A DNA stretch of 64,000 bases from Pelosinus baikalensis. Lineage in GTDB: Bacteria; Bacillota; Negativicutes; DSM-13327. A model generated the notes under the pieces. That model was given only the letters and a program-made list of their open reading frames with translations, did not search any database and was not told the DNA's origin. The position numbers and the translations under genes are program-made. The DNA lies in the NCBI RefSeq assembly GCF_020819555.1, contig NZ_JAJHJB010000019.1, forward strand, positions 1 to 64,000. The letters are read 5' to 3'. Positions 26,503-36,255 of the stretch are shown here, one piece after another. The number at the start of each line of letters is the position of its first letter. The stretch's first letter is position 1.

Positions 26503-27498
26503 TTGGAAGAAAATGGAGTATGTATTTCTGCAGCAGGTCTTATTATTGGTAAAATAAAAACCACACCTGGGAATTCCATTAAAATAGACAATACAGACTA
26601 TGAGTCTGCTCTTGAAGGATTTGAACTGAGACATGTCGACAGGATAAGCAGATTGGTGATTGGTGCCGCAAGTTTGGCATTGAAAAATCGAGGCTTACAT
26701 GTTGAAAAAGGGAGCAGTAATGATTATGGGATTTTTTGGGGAACGAAATATGGGGCAATTGAAAGTATACACAGCTTTGATATGGTAGCTGTGGAAAAAG
26801 GTGCAGCATTTGTAAATCCTGGACTCTTTCCCAGTACTGTTTTGAATTCTCCTGCTTGTCAGGTTAGCATCCAGCTTTCGGTTGCTGGTCCCATTCATAC
26901 AGTGTGCAATGGTCATACGTCTGCTCTTGATGCTGTAGGGCTTGGATATAATTATGTCAAATCAGGTTTAGCTTCGATGATTATGGCAGGTGGGGCGGAT
27001 GAGATTTCTGAACTGCAGACATTAATGCATGAAAATGATCATCAGATAGGAGAAGCAAGTGGGATTTTGCTTTTAGAAAAAAGCAATGCTGTACCAGAGG
27101 CGCGGAGCATCGTTGAAATTGCAGGATACGGATCAACGTCACTTTTGTCAGATAGTTTGGCAGAAATACGATTGAAAATTGTTGAACTGATTACAAATAT
27201 TCTGGATGCTCAAAGGATACCAAGTCATGCGATTGAGTGTATGAGATTCAGTACCTATTTACCTTCGAAAGAGGGAAGAGAGATGGCTGATGGTGTTTGC
27301 AGAGACCTGAAATATGAAATACCCATTGAATACATGGAAACAGATTGGATGGGGGCAAGTGGAATTGTTCAGATTGCATCTGCTCTAAATTTCTGGGAAG
27401 AAACGTTTAAAGAAATTGCTGCCCAGATAATAGTAGGTGTTGATAATGATAAGGTATCCGTTCTTGTTCTTGTTACTAATTCCGGATTGACAATATAA
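26503..27498 (+). CDS. KS-beta/chain-length-factor-like protein 1
   Basis: The 331-residue thiolase-fold protein aligns along most of its length with the preceding KS but lacks catalysis. At the nucleophile position the sequence reads GPIHTVCNGHTSALD, placing His where Cys should be. The HGTG and KSxxGH motifs are replaced (DWMGASGIVQIASALN). It is shorter than a full KS by about 75 residues. By analogy with type II PKS it would pair with KS 1 and set chain length or specificity. The start is TTG 26503 with a purine-rich AAAGGATGATG upstream. Confidence 0.8.
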   Translation: MEENGVCISAAGLIIGKIKTTPGNSIKIDNTDYESALEGFELRHVDRISRLVIGAASLALKNRGLHVEKGSSNDYGIFWGTKYGAIESIHSFDMVAVEKGAAFVNPGLFPSTVLNSPACQVSIQLSVAGPIHTVCNGHTSALDAVGLGYNYVKSGLASMIMAGGADEISELQTLMHENDHQIGEASGILLLEKSNAVPEARSIVEIAGYGSTSLLSDSLAEIRLKIVELITNILDAQRIPSHAIECMRFSTYLPSKEGREMADGVCRDLKYEIPIEYMETDWMGASGIVQIASALNFWEETFKEIAAQIIVGVDNDKVSVLVLVTNSGLTI

Positions 27499-27517
27499 AA
27501 AAAGTGGAGGAATTGTT

Positions 27518-27751
27518 GTGAATATTGATAATGAAGTTAGAAAAATTGTAGCCCAGATTATTGAGGTGGATGAATCAGTACTGGATCCAGATGCATCATT
27601 TATGGAAGACTTAGGCATAGATTCACTAAGGGCATTAGAGATTCTTGCGGCCGTAGAAAACCAATACTCTATCACTATTGAACCTGAAAGACTTCGGGAA
27701 ATGACTACATTGAACAAAGTAATTGCTATCACGAAGGAATATCTGGATTGA
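27518..27751 (+). CDS. Acyl carrier protein 1
   Basis: The 77-residue acidic helical protein has the phosphopantetheine motif DLGIDSLRALEI with Ser36. It carries the growing chain as a thioester. The GTG start follows GGAGG. It lies between the KS pair and the dehydratase. No phosphopantetheinyl transferase is in the window, so a chromosomal one must load it. Confidence 0.95.
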   Translation: MNIDNEVRKIVAQIIEVDESVLDPDASFMEDLGIDSLRALEILAAVENQYSITIEPERLREMTTLNKVIAITKEYLD

Positions 27752-27807
27752 AGATTTTCTTCCGGGGCGATCCAATGTAACGATTAGCAGTATACCAGGA
27801 GGTTACT

Positions 27808-28254
27808 ATGCTTTCATTTAATGAAATTTGCAAAATATTAGAACAAAAAGCTCCGTTTGTGCTTGTTGACAAGGTGTTAGAGATTGATAAGGGCAAGCGA
27901 ATTGTGGCTGTCAAAAATGTTTCGGGTGGCGAATTATTTTCGGCACTGCACTTTCCCGGGAATTCGGTATATCCAGGAATATTAATTCTTGAATCAATTG
28001 CTCAAACAGCATCCATTCTATTTTCAGACTCCATAGACAAAGATATCAGTACTGAAAATCAGTTTCTTGCCCTTGGCGGAATACAAAGATTCCAATTTCT
28101 GAAGGTTGTTAGACCTGGAGATACTCTTATCATTGAGGTAGAAATTATAAAAGGAACTTTGCAGATGGCGTTAACAAAGGTTAGCGTGAAAATGGGCGAT
28201 ACGATAATTGGGGAAGGGCAAATGTCTTTTGGAGTTGTTAAAGATGGAAAATAG
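27808..28254 (+). CDS. FabZ-like beta-hydroxyacyl-ACP dehydratase
   Basis: The 148-residue hot-dog protein removes water from 3-hydroxyacyl-ACP. Family features are QKAPFVLVDKVLEID near residue 13, the catalytic His48 in LHFPGNSVYPG and catalytic Glu62 in LILESIAQTA. The start has AGGAGG upstream. Its 3' end overlaps the next KS by 11 bases. Confidence 0.92.
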   Translation: MLSFNEICKILEQKAPFVLVDKVLEIDKGKRIVAVKNVSGGELFSALHFPGNSVYPGILILESIAQTASILFSDSIDKDISTENQFLALGGIQRFQFLKVVRPGDTLIIEVEIIKGTLQMALTKVSVKMGDTIIGEGQMSFGVVKDGK

Positions 28255-29422
28255 GAAAGACGGAGCCCTAATAACAGGTATAGGTGTTTTATCTCCTTAT
28301 GGTAGTAGTGTTGACGAGTTTTGGAACGGTTTGAAAGCAGGAAAAAATGTTGAAAAAGAACTTACTCGTTTTAAAGATTTAGGGATTGATCATCCATCTG
28401 GAGTAGAAGCTTGCCTTCCTTTACAGTTTATCTCTCCGGAAGAGAGAATTCTTTATATGGGTGAAAAGGCCATTGCGTCAGCTATCCTTGATTGGGGTGG
28501 GGATTTAAATGGCTTCAAGAGGATTACCCTTGTGGTAGGTTCAGGATTAGGGCTGGCAGATCAATTGTATTTTGATAGCGATCAGCCTGAAGGCTGTAAA
28601 TTCCTTTCAACGTTGGCAGATAAGCTCGCATTACGCACAGGAATTAACTGTAACGCTATTTTTATTGGTAATGCTTGCTCTGCTGGGAGTCAGGCGATAA
28701 GTTATGGCAAAGACTTGCTTGACTTAGATGATTCCGATCTTGTTATTGCAGGTGGAATTGAAATGCTTTCTCAGATGGCATATGCAGGATTTATAAGACT
28801 GAAAGCCATTGATTCAAATGGCTGCAGACCATTTGATAGAGACCGTAAGGGAATTATGGTTGGAGAAGGTGCCGTTTTTTTTGTATTAGAAAAATCGAAA
28901 AAGATCGTCGATGAAAGGGATAAAGCTTATTGTCTTTTGTCAGGAGCAGGTGTAACTAGTGACGCCTACCATATCGTTCAAATAAAACAAGATGGAACAG
29001 AAATTATGCGAGGCATGGATGAAGCTCTTTCAGCCGCTGGTCTGACAAAGAGTGATGTTGACATGATCGTTGCCCATGGAACGGGTACTGTACAAAATGA
29101 CAAAATAGAATCTGAAATTATTCGCAAATATTTTGACGATCATTTGCTCCTTATGTGTATTACTGCCCCCAAAAGCGCAATCGGTCACACGGGAGGGGCT
29201 TCGGGTGCTTTTGGAGTCTTGGTAGCTGTCGGTGCGATTCTCTCTGGGATTATACCTCCGACATTCAATAGCGAGAATATTGATCCAGAATGTTGGATGC
29301 CCTTAGTATATGGGAAGTATACCAAGCGCGACGTGCGTGTAGTCATGGTTAACGCATTTGCATTTGGCGGCAGCAATGTAATTATTATTTGCGAAAAGTG
29401 TAATGCGGAGGAAAAGGGATGA
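28244..29422 (+). CDS. Beta-ketoacyl-ACP synthase 2 (FabF-like, complete triad)
   Basis: This second, diverged KS of 392 residues has C145 in GNACSAGSQ, H278 in VAHGTGTVQND and H315 in KSAIGHTGGASG, so it should be active. ATG 28244 lies within the end of the dehydratase gene, with GGAG ten bases upstream; an earlier frame start at 28208 has no site. It overlaps the next gene by four bases (ATGA). The presence of two KS/partner sets suggests two elongation phases or two chains. Confidence 0.92.
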   Translation: MENRKDGALITGIGVLSPYGSSVDEFWNGLKAGKNVEKELTRFKDLGIDHPSGVEACLPLQFISPEERILYMGEKAIASAILDWGGDLNGFKRITLVVGSGLGLADQLYFDSDQPEGCKFLSTLADKLALRTGINCNAIFIGNACSAGSQAISYGKDLLDLDDSDLVIAGGIEMLSQMAYAGFIRLKAIDSNGCRPFDRDRKGIMVGEGAVFFVLEKSKKIVDERDKAYCLLSGAGVTSDAYHIVQIKQDGTEIMRGMDEALSAAGLTKSDVDMIVAHGTGTVQNDKIESEIIRKYFDDHLLLMCITAPKSAIGHTGGASGAFGVLVAVGAILSGIIPPTFNSENIDPECWMPLVYGKYTKRDVRVVMVNAFAFGGSNVIIICEKCNAEEKG

Positions 29423-29964
29423 AAGGTCTGGGCATAACAGAAATCTTATACCTAAGCCATAGGGGGTTTGATGAAAAGCTCTTTACGCATCGGGATTCTA
29501 GGGTTATGGATAGATTTACCAAGATATCGGTGCATGTCGCACGCAATCTTTTTGCGAGTGTTAGAGGACAGAAAATATCTCCACAAATGGTTGGAGTGGT
29601 AATTGCTACGAATACCGGAGCCTATCAATCAACTGTAGAATTCAACTCATTGTTAGCAAAACAGGGGGTTGCAGGCGTTAATCCGAGCAAATTTCCCAAT
29701 GTGATGCTCAGCACACCCTTATCAAGGGTTGTAACGGAACTTCAGGTGCGGGGACCTTCCGTTCCATTATATCTGGGCAAATATATGGAGGCGGCTTTTC
29801 AATATAGTGCAGTCCAAATTTTAAAGGGAAGATGCGATGGAATATTGATGTTATACACGAATGAAGATCGGGGCTGCCTAGGGTTATTTATTGAAAGAGA
29901 AGAATCTGCCAGGGAAAGAGGACTTAAAACTAGGTTTTTGCTCCCTTGGAGGGAGACAATATAA
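29419..29964 (+). CDS. Half-length KS-like partner protein 2
   Basis: The 181-residue protein resembles only the N-terminal half of a ketosynthase (MDRFTKISVHVARNLF, VGVVIATNTGAYQSTVEFN, NPSKFPNVMLSTPLSRV), as in the Ketoacyl-synt_2 group. No nucleophilic Cys is present (RGPSVPLYLGKYMEAA at that position), and the C-terminal half with both His motifs is absent. There is no sign of a frameshift: the next gene starts 25 bases later with its own ribosome site. It is translationally coupled to KS 2 and is probably its non-catalytic partner. Confidence 0.7.
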   Translation: MKGLGITEILYLSHRGFDEKLFTHRDSRVMDRFTKISVHVARNLFASVRGQKISPQMVGVVIATNTGAYQSTVEFNSLLAKQGVAGVNPSKFPNVMLSTPLSRVVTELQVRGPSVPLYLGKYMEAAFQYSAVQILKGRCDGILMLYTNEDRGCLGLFIEREESARERGLKTRFLLPWRETI

Positions 29965-29988
29965 TGTTTGAATATAAGGTGGGATAAC

Positions 29989-31293
29989 ATGCGTTTAGCA
30001 CTTATTTCTCCCAAGGGCGTAGCCATGGGTACAAATGAAGAAAACAAAAATACAGCTGAAATTTATCGTCGGTTAAATGGCATTGATTCACTGAAAGAAT
30101 TGATGAATTGTCCTAATTCGCCGTTGCTTACCATAGCGGCGCTCGCAGAAAAATATTTTGATGAAATAGTGTATATAGATGAAGAAATTGAAAATATACA
30201 ATGGGACAAATATTATGATATGGTCGCTATGTCATTCATGACACAGCAGGCTTCCAGAGCGTTTGAACTTGCTGGGCGTTTTAAGGAAAAAGGTACTTAC
30301 CTTGTTTGTGGCGGAATGCACCCCACGAATTCAACGGAAGAAACACTGCAGTACTTTGACACGGTATTCAGAGGGGAAGCGGAAAAAACTTGGTTTGCGT
30401 TTATGGAAGATTTCTCAAAACAAAGTCCTAAACGGATCTATGAAAACAAGTATGAAATAGATATGGAAGATGTACCTATTCCCAGGTATGATCTGTTAAA
30501 GATGGACAGCTATAGAACAATCCCCATACAGATTTCCAGAGGATGCCCTCACGATTGTGAGTTCTGTGCTTCAACCAAAGTATATGGGCCCAAGTATAGG
30601 CATAAGAGCGTGGAAAAAGTTTTGACGGAGATTGAGGCTGTAAAAAAGTTGAAATCCAATCCACATATATATTTTACAGACGACAATATGCTAGTAAACA
30701 AAAATTTTTCATTACGGCTGCTGGATGAATTAAAAGGCGGAGGTATTCGGTGGATGACTCATACCGATGTCAGCGTGGCCGACCACGAAGAAATACTGAA
30801 TAAACTGTTTGCCTCTGGCTGCAGGAAAATTGTTATAGGCTTTGAAAGCGTCGTGCCAGAATCTCTTCGAAGTCTTGAAAAATGGAAATACAACCGTCTA
30901 AGCACGTATGCCGAGGCAATACGAAAAATACAGTCCTATGGCGTCGGTGTATGGGGGACTTTCATTGTCGGCCTTGACAACGATGATACATCGGTGTTTC
31001 AGAGGGTGATTGATTTTACACTTGAAAACAATTTGTATGGAGCCATGATATCAGTACCAACGCCCTTTCCTGGTTCGCGGTTCTTTTCCAGGTTGGAAAG
31101 TGACGGAAGGATTCTTAGTAAGCATTGGGGCAGCTATACCTTGTGGAATGTGGTAATGAAACCTGCAAAGATGACCGTAAATGAACTTCAGAATGGCTTC
31201 GAACATACATTGACTCAGATTTATTCTGAAGAAGCAACCTACAAAAGGATGGAATATTTTAAGCAGATTTACAGTTCAATAAGGAGGCGGTAG
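29989..31293 (+). CDS. B12-binding radical SAM enzyme 2
   Basis: The 434-residue paralogue of enzyme 1 has a cobalamin-binding domain at about 1-135, then C186-x3-C190-x2-C193 (RGCPHDCEFC), YFTDDNM, VIGFESV and the C-terminal TPFPGSRF region. ATG 29989 follows AGGTGGGA; the earlier in-frame ATG 29968 lacks a site. It lies between the second KS set and the third radical SAM gene, six bases apart, so the two are co-translated. Confidence 0.9.
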   Translation: MRLALISPKGVAMGTNEENKNTAEIYRRLNGIDSLKELMNCPNSPLLTIAALAEKYFDEIVYIDEEIENIQWDKYYDMVAMSFMTQQASRAFELAGRFKEKGTYLVCGGMHPTNSTEETLQYFDTVFRGEAEKTWFAFMEDFSKQSPKRIYENKYEIDMEDVPIPRYDLLKMDSYRTIPIQISRGCPHDCEFCASTKVYGPKYRHKSVEKVLTEIEAVKKLKSNPHIYFTDDNMLVNKNFSLRLLDELKGGGIRWMTHTDVSVADHEEILNKLFASGCRKIVIGFESVVPESLRSLEKWKYNRLSTYAEAIRKIQSYGVGVWGTFIVGLDNDDTSVFQRVIDFTLENNLYGAMISVPTPFPGSRFFSRLESDGRILSKHWGSYTLWNVVMKPAKMTVNELQNGFEHTLTQIYSEEATYKRMEYFKQIYSSIRRR

Positions 31294-31298
31294 GGGTC

Positions 31299-32609
31299 TT
31301 GAAGCGTATACTTTTACTTGTGCCAAAAGGAAATGGTCCGGGAGATGGGAAAAAATGGAATAAAGACTGGCTTGATGAAATGGAAATAGCCGTAAGTAAA
31401 AGTCTATGGAGGATTGTAACTCCGGGTGCTCTTGTATTGGGCAGCTTAGCTGACAGTATTGGTCATCAGGTGGATTTAGTGGATGAAGAATTTCAAGAAG
31501 TAGAAAAAGATAAGAAATTTGATATTGTTGCCATGTACACAGTTGCTCCGAATGCCAAAAGGGCTTACATGTGGGCGAATTATTATCGCTCTGTTGGAAC
31601 TCATGTAGTGTTGGGAGGGGTACATGCAGCAATGTGCCCTGAGGAAGCAGAATTGCATGCTGATACGCTGCTGTTGGGGGAGACCGAATATATTTGGCCT
31701 GAATTTTTAAAAGATTTTGCGTATGGTAAGGCAAAAAAAAGATATACTCAGGCCTTAGGAAAGGTCGACCTTAATCATTCCCCTGCGCCAGCATTTAAAC
31801 TTCTCCCGCCTAATGGGAGAAGAATAATACCTGTACAAACCGCAAGAGGGTGTCCCCATGGATGCAGATTCTGCAATATGAGAAGTTTGTATGGCAAGGG
31901 ATATAGGCTGAAAAACCTCGACAATGTTGAAAAAGAGCTGCAGGAAGTAATGAAAGTAAACCCAAGGGCGACAATCTATTTTACGGATGATAACTTGTTT
32001 TGCGACAGGGCACGTTCCAAAAAAATGTTAGAGATCATTAGATCCTATGGGCTGCAGTGGTATACCAACTGTGATATTTCTTTCGGACAGGATGAAGAAT
32101 TCGTTAAAACAGCATACAGGAGCGGGTGCCGTCAGGTATTGATAGGCTTTGAAAGTGTTAATCCCGAAAATCTGGTCAATATTGATGAGAATAACTTTAA
32201 GAGTCATCAATTCTCAAATTATAAGGATGCGATCCGCAGAATTCAATCAAACGGTATTGGGGTTGTGGGAAGCTTTATTATAGGGCTGGATGAGGATGAC
32301 AAAGAGGTGTTCCAAAAGACTGTGGATTTTGCTTGCGAAACCAATCTTTTTGGGGCAAGTGCTACAGTGAATACTCCGTATCCTGGGACAGTATCTTTTG
32401 GTGAGATGAGGCAGCAAGACAGGATAGTAACATATGATTGGGATATGTATACCATTTTTCAGCCGGTGATAATTCCCCGCAAAATGACTGTGGAGGAACT
32501 GAATGATGGCTATACCCAAATGATTAAGGAAATAAATTCACCGAAGAATATTAACAGACGACTAGAATACTTTAAAGAACAGTTGAAAAGCGTGAAAGGA
32601 TACGGATAA
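31299..32609 (+). CDS. B12-binding radical SAM enzyme 3
   Basis: The 436-residue paralogue has C185-x3-C189-x2-C192 (RGCPHGCRFC), YFTDDNLF, IGFESVNPENL and TPYPGTVSF. The N-terminus has MKRILLLVPKGN and VDLVDEEF typical of the cobalamin domain. TTG 31299 is preceded by AAGGAGGCGGTAGGGG. Its stop codon is immediately followed by the GTG of the next gene. Confidence 0.9.
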   Translation: MKRILLLVPKGNGPGDGKKWNKDWLDEMEIAVSKSLWRIVTPGALVLGSLADSIGHQVDLVDEEFQEVEKDKKFDIVAMYTVAPNAKRAYMWANYYRSVGTHVVLGGVHAAMCPEEAELHADTLLLGETEYIWPEFLKDFAYGKAKKRYTQALGKVDLNHSPAPAFKLLPPNGRRIIPVQTARGCPHGCRFCNMRSLYGKGYRLKNLDNVEKELQEVMKVNPRATIYFTDDNLFCDRARSKKMLEIIRSYGLQWYTNCDISFGQDEEFVKTAYRSGCRQVLIGFESVNPENLVNIDENNFKSHQFSNYKDAIRRIQSNGIGVVGSFIIGLDEDDKEVFQKTVDFACETNLFGASATVNTPYPGTVSFGEMRQQDRIVTYDWDMYTIFQPVIIPRKMTVEELNDGYTQMIKEINSPKNINRRLEYFKEQLKSVKGYG

Positions 32610-34775
32610 GTGAATAAACGCAAAAACAGCGACGCCAAACCTGTAATTGGGTACTTATGCTCATTTTTTCCCGACAAGCTGATAAAGAAGATTGGCTTCG
32701 AGACAGTATCTTTTAGCGAAGTCATGATAAATGACCCAATCGGAGAAGATATACTGCCAATCAATATATGCAGCTATATTCGCTGCAGCCAGAAGATGAT
32801 CGACGCAGCAGAAATAGACGGATTGGTTCTTACAAACTGCTGTAACGGCATGCAGCGCCTATATGATTATATTAAAGTCATGAAACCGGAAATGTTCTGC
32901 CACATATTAGAACTCCCGAGAGAGTTTAGTTGGAATGACTATGAATTTTATGCGAAACATGTTGAAATGCTTGTAGATAGTATGTGCGAGCACTTTTCAG
33001 TCAAACGTCCCCAGGATTTTTATACATGGATGGAGGATGAGGATTCTCCCGATACCATTGAAAAAGGGTCTATCTATGTATTAGGCAGTGCTGTATCTCC
33101 TAAAATGAGAGAAAAAATTGTGGAATTTACCGAGGGTTATCCCGTGCAGATGAATCTTTGCAATACAAGGAGTAACGGTGATGCGATTCTACGGGAATAC
33201 TACCAATTTTTAAAATCAGCGAATGAGGGCGAATTGCTTTGGAAGTCCAAACCGTCGCTTCTCGAGCCGTGTGCAAGAATGGGACATTTTTCTCAGTGGT
33301 TTGAAACCTTCATAGTTGAGAATAGTTCCCGCCTGGCAGGGCTAGTATATATATCATCACAATACTGTGACAGTTTTCTTTTTCATTACCCATCGGTTCA
33401 AAAAGAGTGTGCAATACATGGTATTCCGGTAATCGGCTTGGAGGAAAGTTATCGTACCAATGGCTTTGGTCAGATTTCGACAAGGATAGAGGCCTTTATT
33501 GAAAGCCTTAATTTTAACAACCGAAGCAGAAGAATTACACAATCCAATAGTGAAAATAGTCCAGCCAATAGAGCGAATGCTTTTACACAGAAGATGCGCT
33601 TGACTAAAGCCTTTATATCCAGACAACCCTTAACGGCTATACAAAAAGTCGTTGATAATCAGTTTGAAATGTTTACCAAAGCTGTTTGGGACAATCCCGA
33701 AAAGGTTGTTTGGACGAATATGGTAATGACTGCAGAGCCATTCTATGCTGCTGGATTACTTCCGATAAATATGGAACTGGTGGCCGGGTGGCTTGCTACC
33801 TTAGGACTTTCAAAGGACTATATATCAAAAAGTGAAGGCAGGGGGTTTAGCTCGACGCTGTGCTCATACCACAAAGCAACATTGGGGCTTATAGAAGATG
33901 GCGGTTTACCGCATCCTCAAGGCGCGGCAGTATCATCGCATCTTTGCGATGGCGGAGTAGGTGTAGTGAAGTATTTTTCACAACGTTACGGGGCAGATAC
34001 GCTGATACTTAACACTCCATTTTACAATAGTGATACAAATAGTAAATACATGGTTAACGAATATACGCGTCTTTTCAAATGGATTGAGGACTATACTGGC
34101 AGGCCTATTGAATCAAATAAACTGACAGAGGCTCTTTCCATGTCAAACCAGGCAAGAGAGTATTGGATTAAAGCATTTGAGCTTCGTAAGGGCAGGCCGC
34201 TGTTTCCAGGACATCTGTCCTTACGGAATTTGTTCGGCGCAACGTTTTTATTTGGATCATCTTTAGGTGTAGAAGTTGCAAAGGCTTACTATGAACAATT
34301 GCTCGAGTTGGGCAGACAAGACGACGTTCCAGATAAAAAAAAGAAGCGCTTGCTGTGGATCCATTTTGCACCATTGTATAACAACAGCATTATGGAATAT
34401 CTTGAAAAAGAACTGAACTGCTGGATTGTTGCAGACATTACGGGCTACATATATTGGAAAGAATATGATTTGAATAAGCCAATGGAGAGTCTTGCCAGCA
34501 GGGCTTTATCTCATTTTTACTTGGGCAGCGCTGAAGAGCGCAAACGGATTTACCAAAGACTGATTGAAGAATACGAAATAGACGGAATGATTCACTTTAT
34601 GCACAACGGCTGCCGCGCTATTCCCGGATCTTCATGGCAAATACGGGAACTGGCAAATGATTTGGGGATACCTTATCTAGAATTATCAGGTGACTGTATC
34701 GATCCAAGGGGATTTTCGGAGGCGCAGATGAAACTGCGGATGGAAGCGTTCCAAGAGACGCTTGGGAGGGTGTAA
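32610..34775 (+). CDS. Fused two-subunit 2-hydroxyacyl-CoA dehydratase/reductase (HgdA-HgdB-like)
   Basis: The 721-residue protein contains two consecutive HgdB/BcrC-type halves that are normally separate subunits. Residues about 1-320 carry INICSYIRCSQ and LTNCCNGMQRLYD; about 345-721 carry STLCSYHKATLG, SSHLCDGG, FMHNGCRAI and ELSGDCID, with Cys ligands for [4Fe-4S] clusters. The family uses single electrons from an ATP-driven activator to remove a 2-hydroxyl group or reduce difficult double bonds (benzoyl-CoA reductase, double-cubane proteins). Its activator follows after one base. GTG 32610 abuts the preceding stop; AAAGGA is upstream. The substrate may be CoA- or ACP-bound and is unknown. 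Confidence 0.82.
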   Translation: MNKRKNSDAKPVIGYLCSFFPDKLIKKIGFETVSFSEVMINDPIGEDILPINICSYIRCSQKMIDAAEIDGLVLTNCCNGMQRLYDYIKVMKPEMFCHILELPREFSWNDYEFYAKHVEMLVDSMCEHFSVKRPQDFYTWMEDEDSPDTIEKGSIYVLGSAVSPKMREKIVEFTEGYPVQMNLCNTRSNGDAILREYYQFLKSANEGELLWKSKPSLLEPCARMGHFSQWFETFIVENSSRLAGLVYISSQYCDSFLFHYPSVQKECAIHGIPVIGLEESYRTNGFGQISTRIEAFIESLNFNNRSRRITQSNSENSPANRANAFTQKMRLTKAFISRQPLTAIQKVVDNQFEMFTKAVWDNPEKVVWTNMVMTAEPFYAAGLLPINMELVAGWLATLGLSKDYISKSEGRGFSSTLCSYHKATLGLIEDGGLPHPQGAAVSSHLCDGGVGVVKYFSQRYGADTLILNTPFYNSDTNSKYMVNEYTRLFKWIEDYTGRPIESNKLTEALSMSNQAREYWIKAFELRKGRPLFPGHLSLRNLFGATFLFGSSLGVEVAKAYYEQLLELGRQDDVPDKKKKRLLWIHFAPLYNNSIMEYLEKELNCWIVADITGYIYWKEYDLNKPMESLASRALSHFYLGSAEERKRIYQRLIEEYEIDGMIHFMHNGCRAIPGSSWQIRELANDLGIPYLELSGDCIDPRGFSEAQMKLRMEAFQETLGRV

Positions 34776-34776
34776 T

Positions 34777-35553
34777 GTGTTTTTAGGAATTGATATAGGG
34801 TCTGTTAGCACCGATGCAGTGCTGATCGATGATGATTGTAATATAAAGGGATATTCTATTGTGAAAAGCGGTTTCGACTATAAAGAGGCTGCGAATAGAG
34901 CGATTGAAGAAGGTTGCAGGATTGCAGGCATAACTGAAAAAGACATAACAAAGATTGTAGGAACGGGGTATGGAAGAAAGAGTGTCCCAAGTTCATGCAG
35001 GTCTGTTACGGAGATCTCATGCCATGCGATGGGGATACATCAAATATTTCCTGAAGTAAGAACCATCATTGATATAGGTGGGCAGGACAGTAAAGTGATT
35101 CGCGTTTTTGAAGATGGTTTTGTTGAGACCTTTGTTATGAATGATAAATGTGCGGCGGGGACAGGAAGGTTCCTAGAGGTAATGGCACAGGCAATGGGGA
35201 TCGAAGTATATAGGCTGGGAGAGTTATCGCTGACGGCAAAAAAAGTACAAGCCATCAGCAGCATATGTACCGTATTTGCCGAATCCGAAGTGATTTCTAG
35301 GATTGCTCAGGGGTGCCCTAAAGAGGAAATAATTGCGGGAATTCATAAGGCGATAGGAGAGCGCCTTATGAGTATGGTGAATTCTGTGGGGCTTAAAGGT
35401 CCTGTTGCCCTGACGGGAGGCGTTGCAAAAAATCAGGGATTGATTCAAGCAATATCTAGGCATTTAGAAGATAACTTTTATATACCCCAAGAGCCGCAAA
35501 TCGTAGGAGCGTTAGGGGCAGCGATTTATGCAAAAAACCATACTGACAAATAA
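34777..35553 (+). CDS. ATP-dependent activator of 2-hydroxyacyl-CoA dehydratase (HgdC-like)
   Basis: The 258-residue ASKHA ATPase forms a homodimer bridged by one [4Fe-4S] cluster and drives low-potential electrons into the dehydratase. Visible are the phosphate-binding FLGIDIGSVSTDAVLID, IIDIGGQDSKVI, LTGGVAKNQGL, and the cluster cysteines C125 (NDKCAAGTGRF) and C164 (SSICTVFAESEV). A GGGAGGG site precedes GTG 34777; a TTG at 34762 is in frame but overlaps that site and the previous gene. It is the only activator in the window and may serve both dehydratase systems. It is oxygen-sensitive by family. Confidence 0.94.
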   Translation: MFLGIDIGSVSTDAVLIDDDCNIKGYSIVKSGFDYKEAANRAIEEGCRIAGITEKDITKIVGTGYGRKSVPSSCRSVTEISCHAMGIHQIFPEVRTIIDIGGQDSKVIRVFEDGFVETFVMNDKCAAGTGRFLEVMAQAMGIEVYRLGELSLTAKKVQAISSICTVFAESEVISRIAQGCPKEEIIAGIHKAIGERLMSMVNSVGLKGPVALTGGVAKNQGLIQAISRHLEDNFYIPQEPQIVGALGAAIYAKNHTDK

Positions 35554-35567
35554 GGCGGGAATGTGAA

Positions 35568-36251
35568 ATGCAAAGCAGTGTACCAAAGATCGGCTGGTAC
35601 TGTCCATTTACATTTCCACCGCTCATGAAGGCAGAAAATATACATCCGGTGCAAATAGTATGGAACCATGGTCGAAATGGAAGGCTGGGCACAGTTAAGC
35701 TATGCAAAAAAACGACCACGATCCTCGATTCCATTGATTCAGGGAATCTGGATGGATTGGTCATGATAAATTGCTGCAATTTATCTCTATATTTATACGA
35801 ATATTTTAAGAATAGATATCCGCATTTATTTATCTTTCAACTACGCGTTCCAATAAAAGGAGGCCCAATATTTACTTCGGCACTTTTGAAACAATGGGGT
35901 AATTTGACGGAAGAAATAGCGAATCTAAGTGGCAGAGCAGAGGAAAGCTTCTCTCGGGAGTTTAGAGGAGATGCATTTAGCCAGAGGAATATGATGGAAG
36001 ATATGACAGTTCATAATGCATGGTGCACCTTTCCCGCTGACCTTCGAAAAAGAGAAGGGGCTTGGTTTGCGGGTGAATATGTAAATGCTCTAGCGAAACA
36101 GGTTCTCTGTCCTAAGATGTATAACGAAAAAAATGAATGGGGACTAACAGAGTTTAACGATGAGAACAGAGGTAAATTCCCGAAAGCAGATGACACAGAG
36201 TGTGTTCTTCAAACCTATTATATGACAGCAGTTTCTTGGCTAAAGGAGTAA
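35568..36251 (+). CDS. Small HgdA-like dehydratase subunit
   Basis: The 227-residue protein corresponds to the N-terminal half of the 721-residue fusion: IGWYCPFTFPPLMKAENI, VKLCKKTTTILDSID and LVMINCCNLSLYLYEYF match its IGYLCSFFP, CSQKMIDAAE and LTNCCNGMQRLYDY. It is shorter by about 100 residues at the C-terminus. Cysteines are retained at the cluster-forming positions. It precedes the next gene by four bases. With that gene it looks like a split second copy of the fused enzyme. Confidence 0.65.
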   Translation: MQSSVPKIGWYCPFTFPPLMKAENIHPVQIVWNHGRNGRLGTVKLCKKTTTILDSIDSGNLDGLVMINCCNLSLYLYEYFKNRYPHLFIFQLRVPIKGGPIFTSALLKQWGNLTEEIANLSGRAEESFSREFRGDAFSQRNMMEDMTVHNAWCTFPADLRKREGAWFAGEYVNALAKQVLCPKMYNEKNEWGLTEFNDENRGKFPKADDTECVLQTYYMTAVSWLKE

Positions 36252-36255
36252 AGCT

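Noticed and set aside
26579..26809. Overlapping minus-strand frames across the KS, radical SAM and RTX genes
   Set aside because: They are shadows of well-supported plus-strand genes and have no ribosome sites or recognisable domains.
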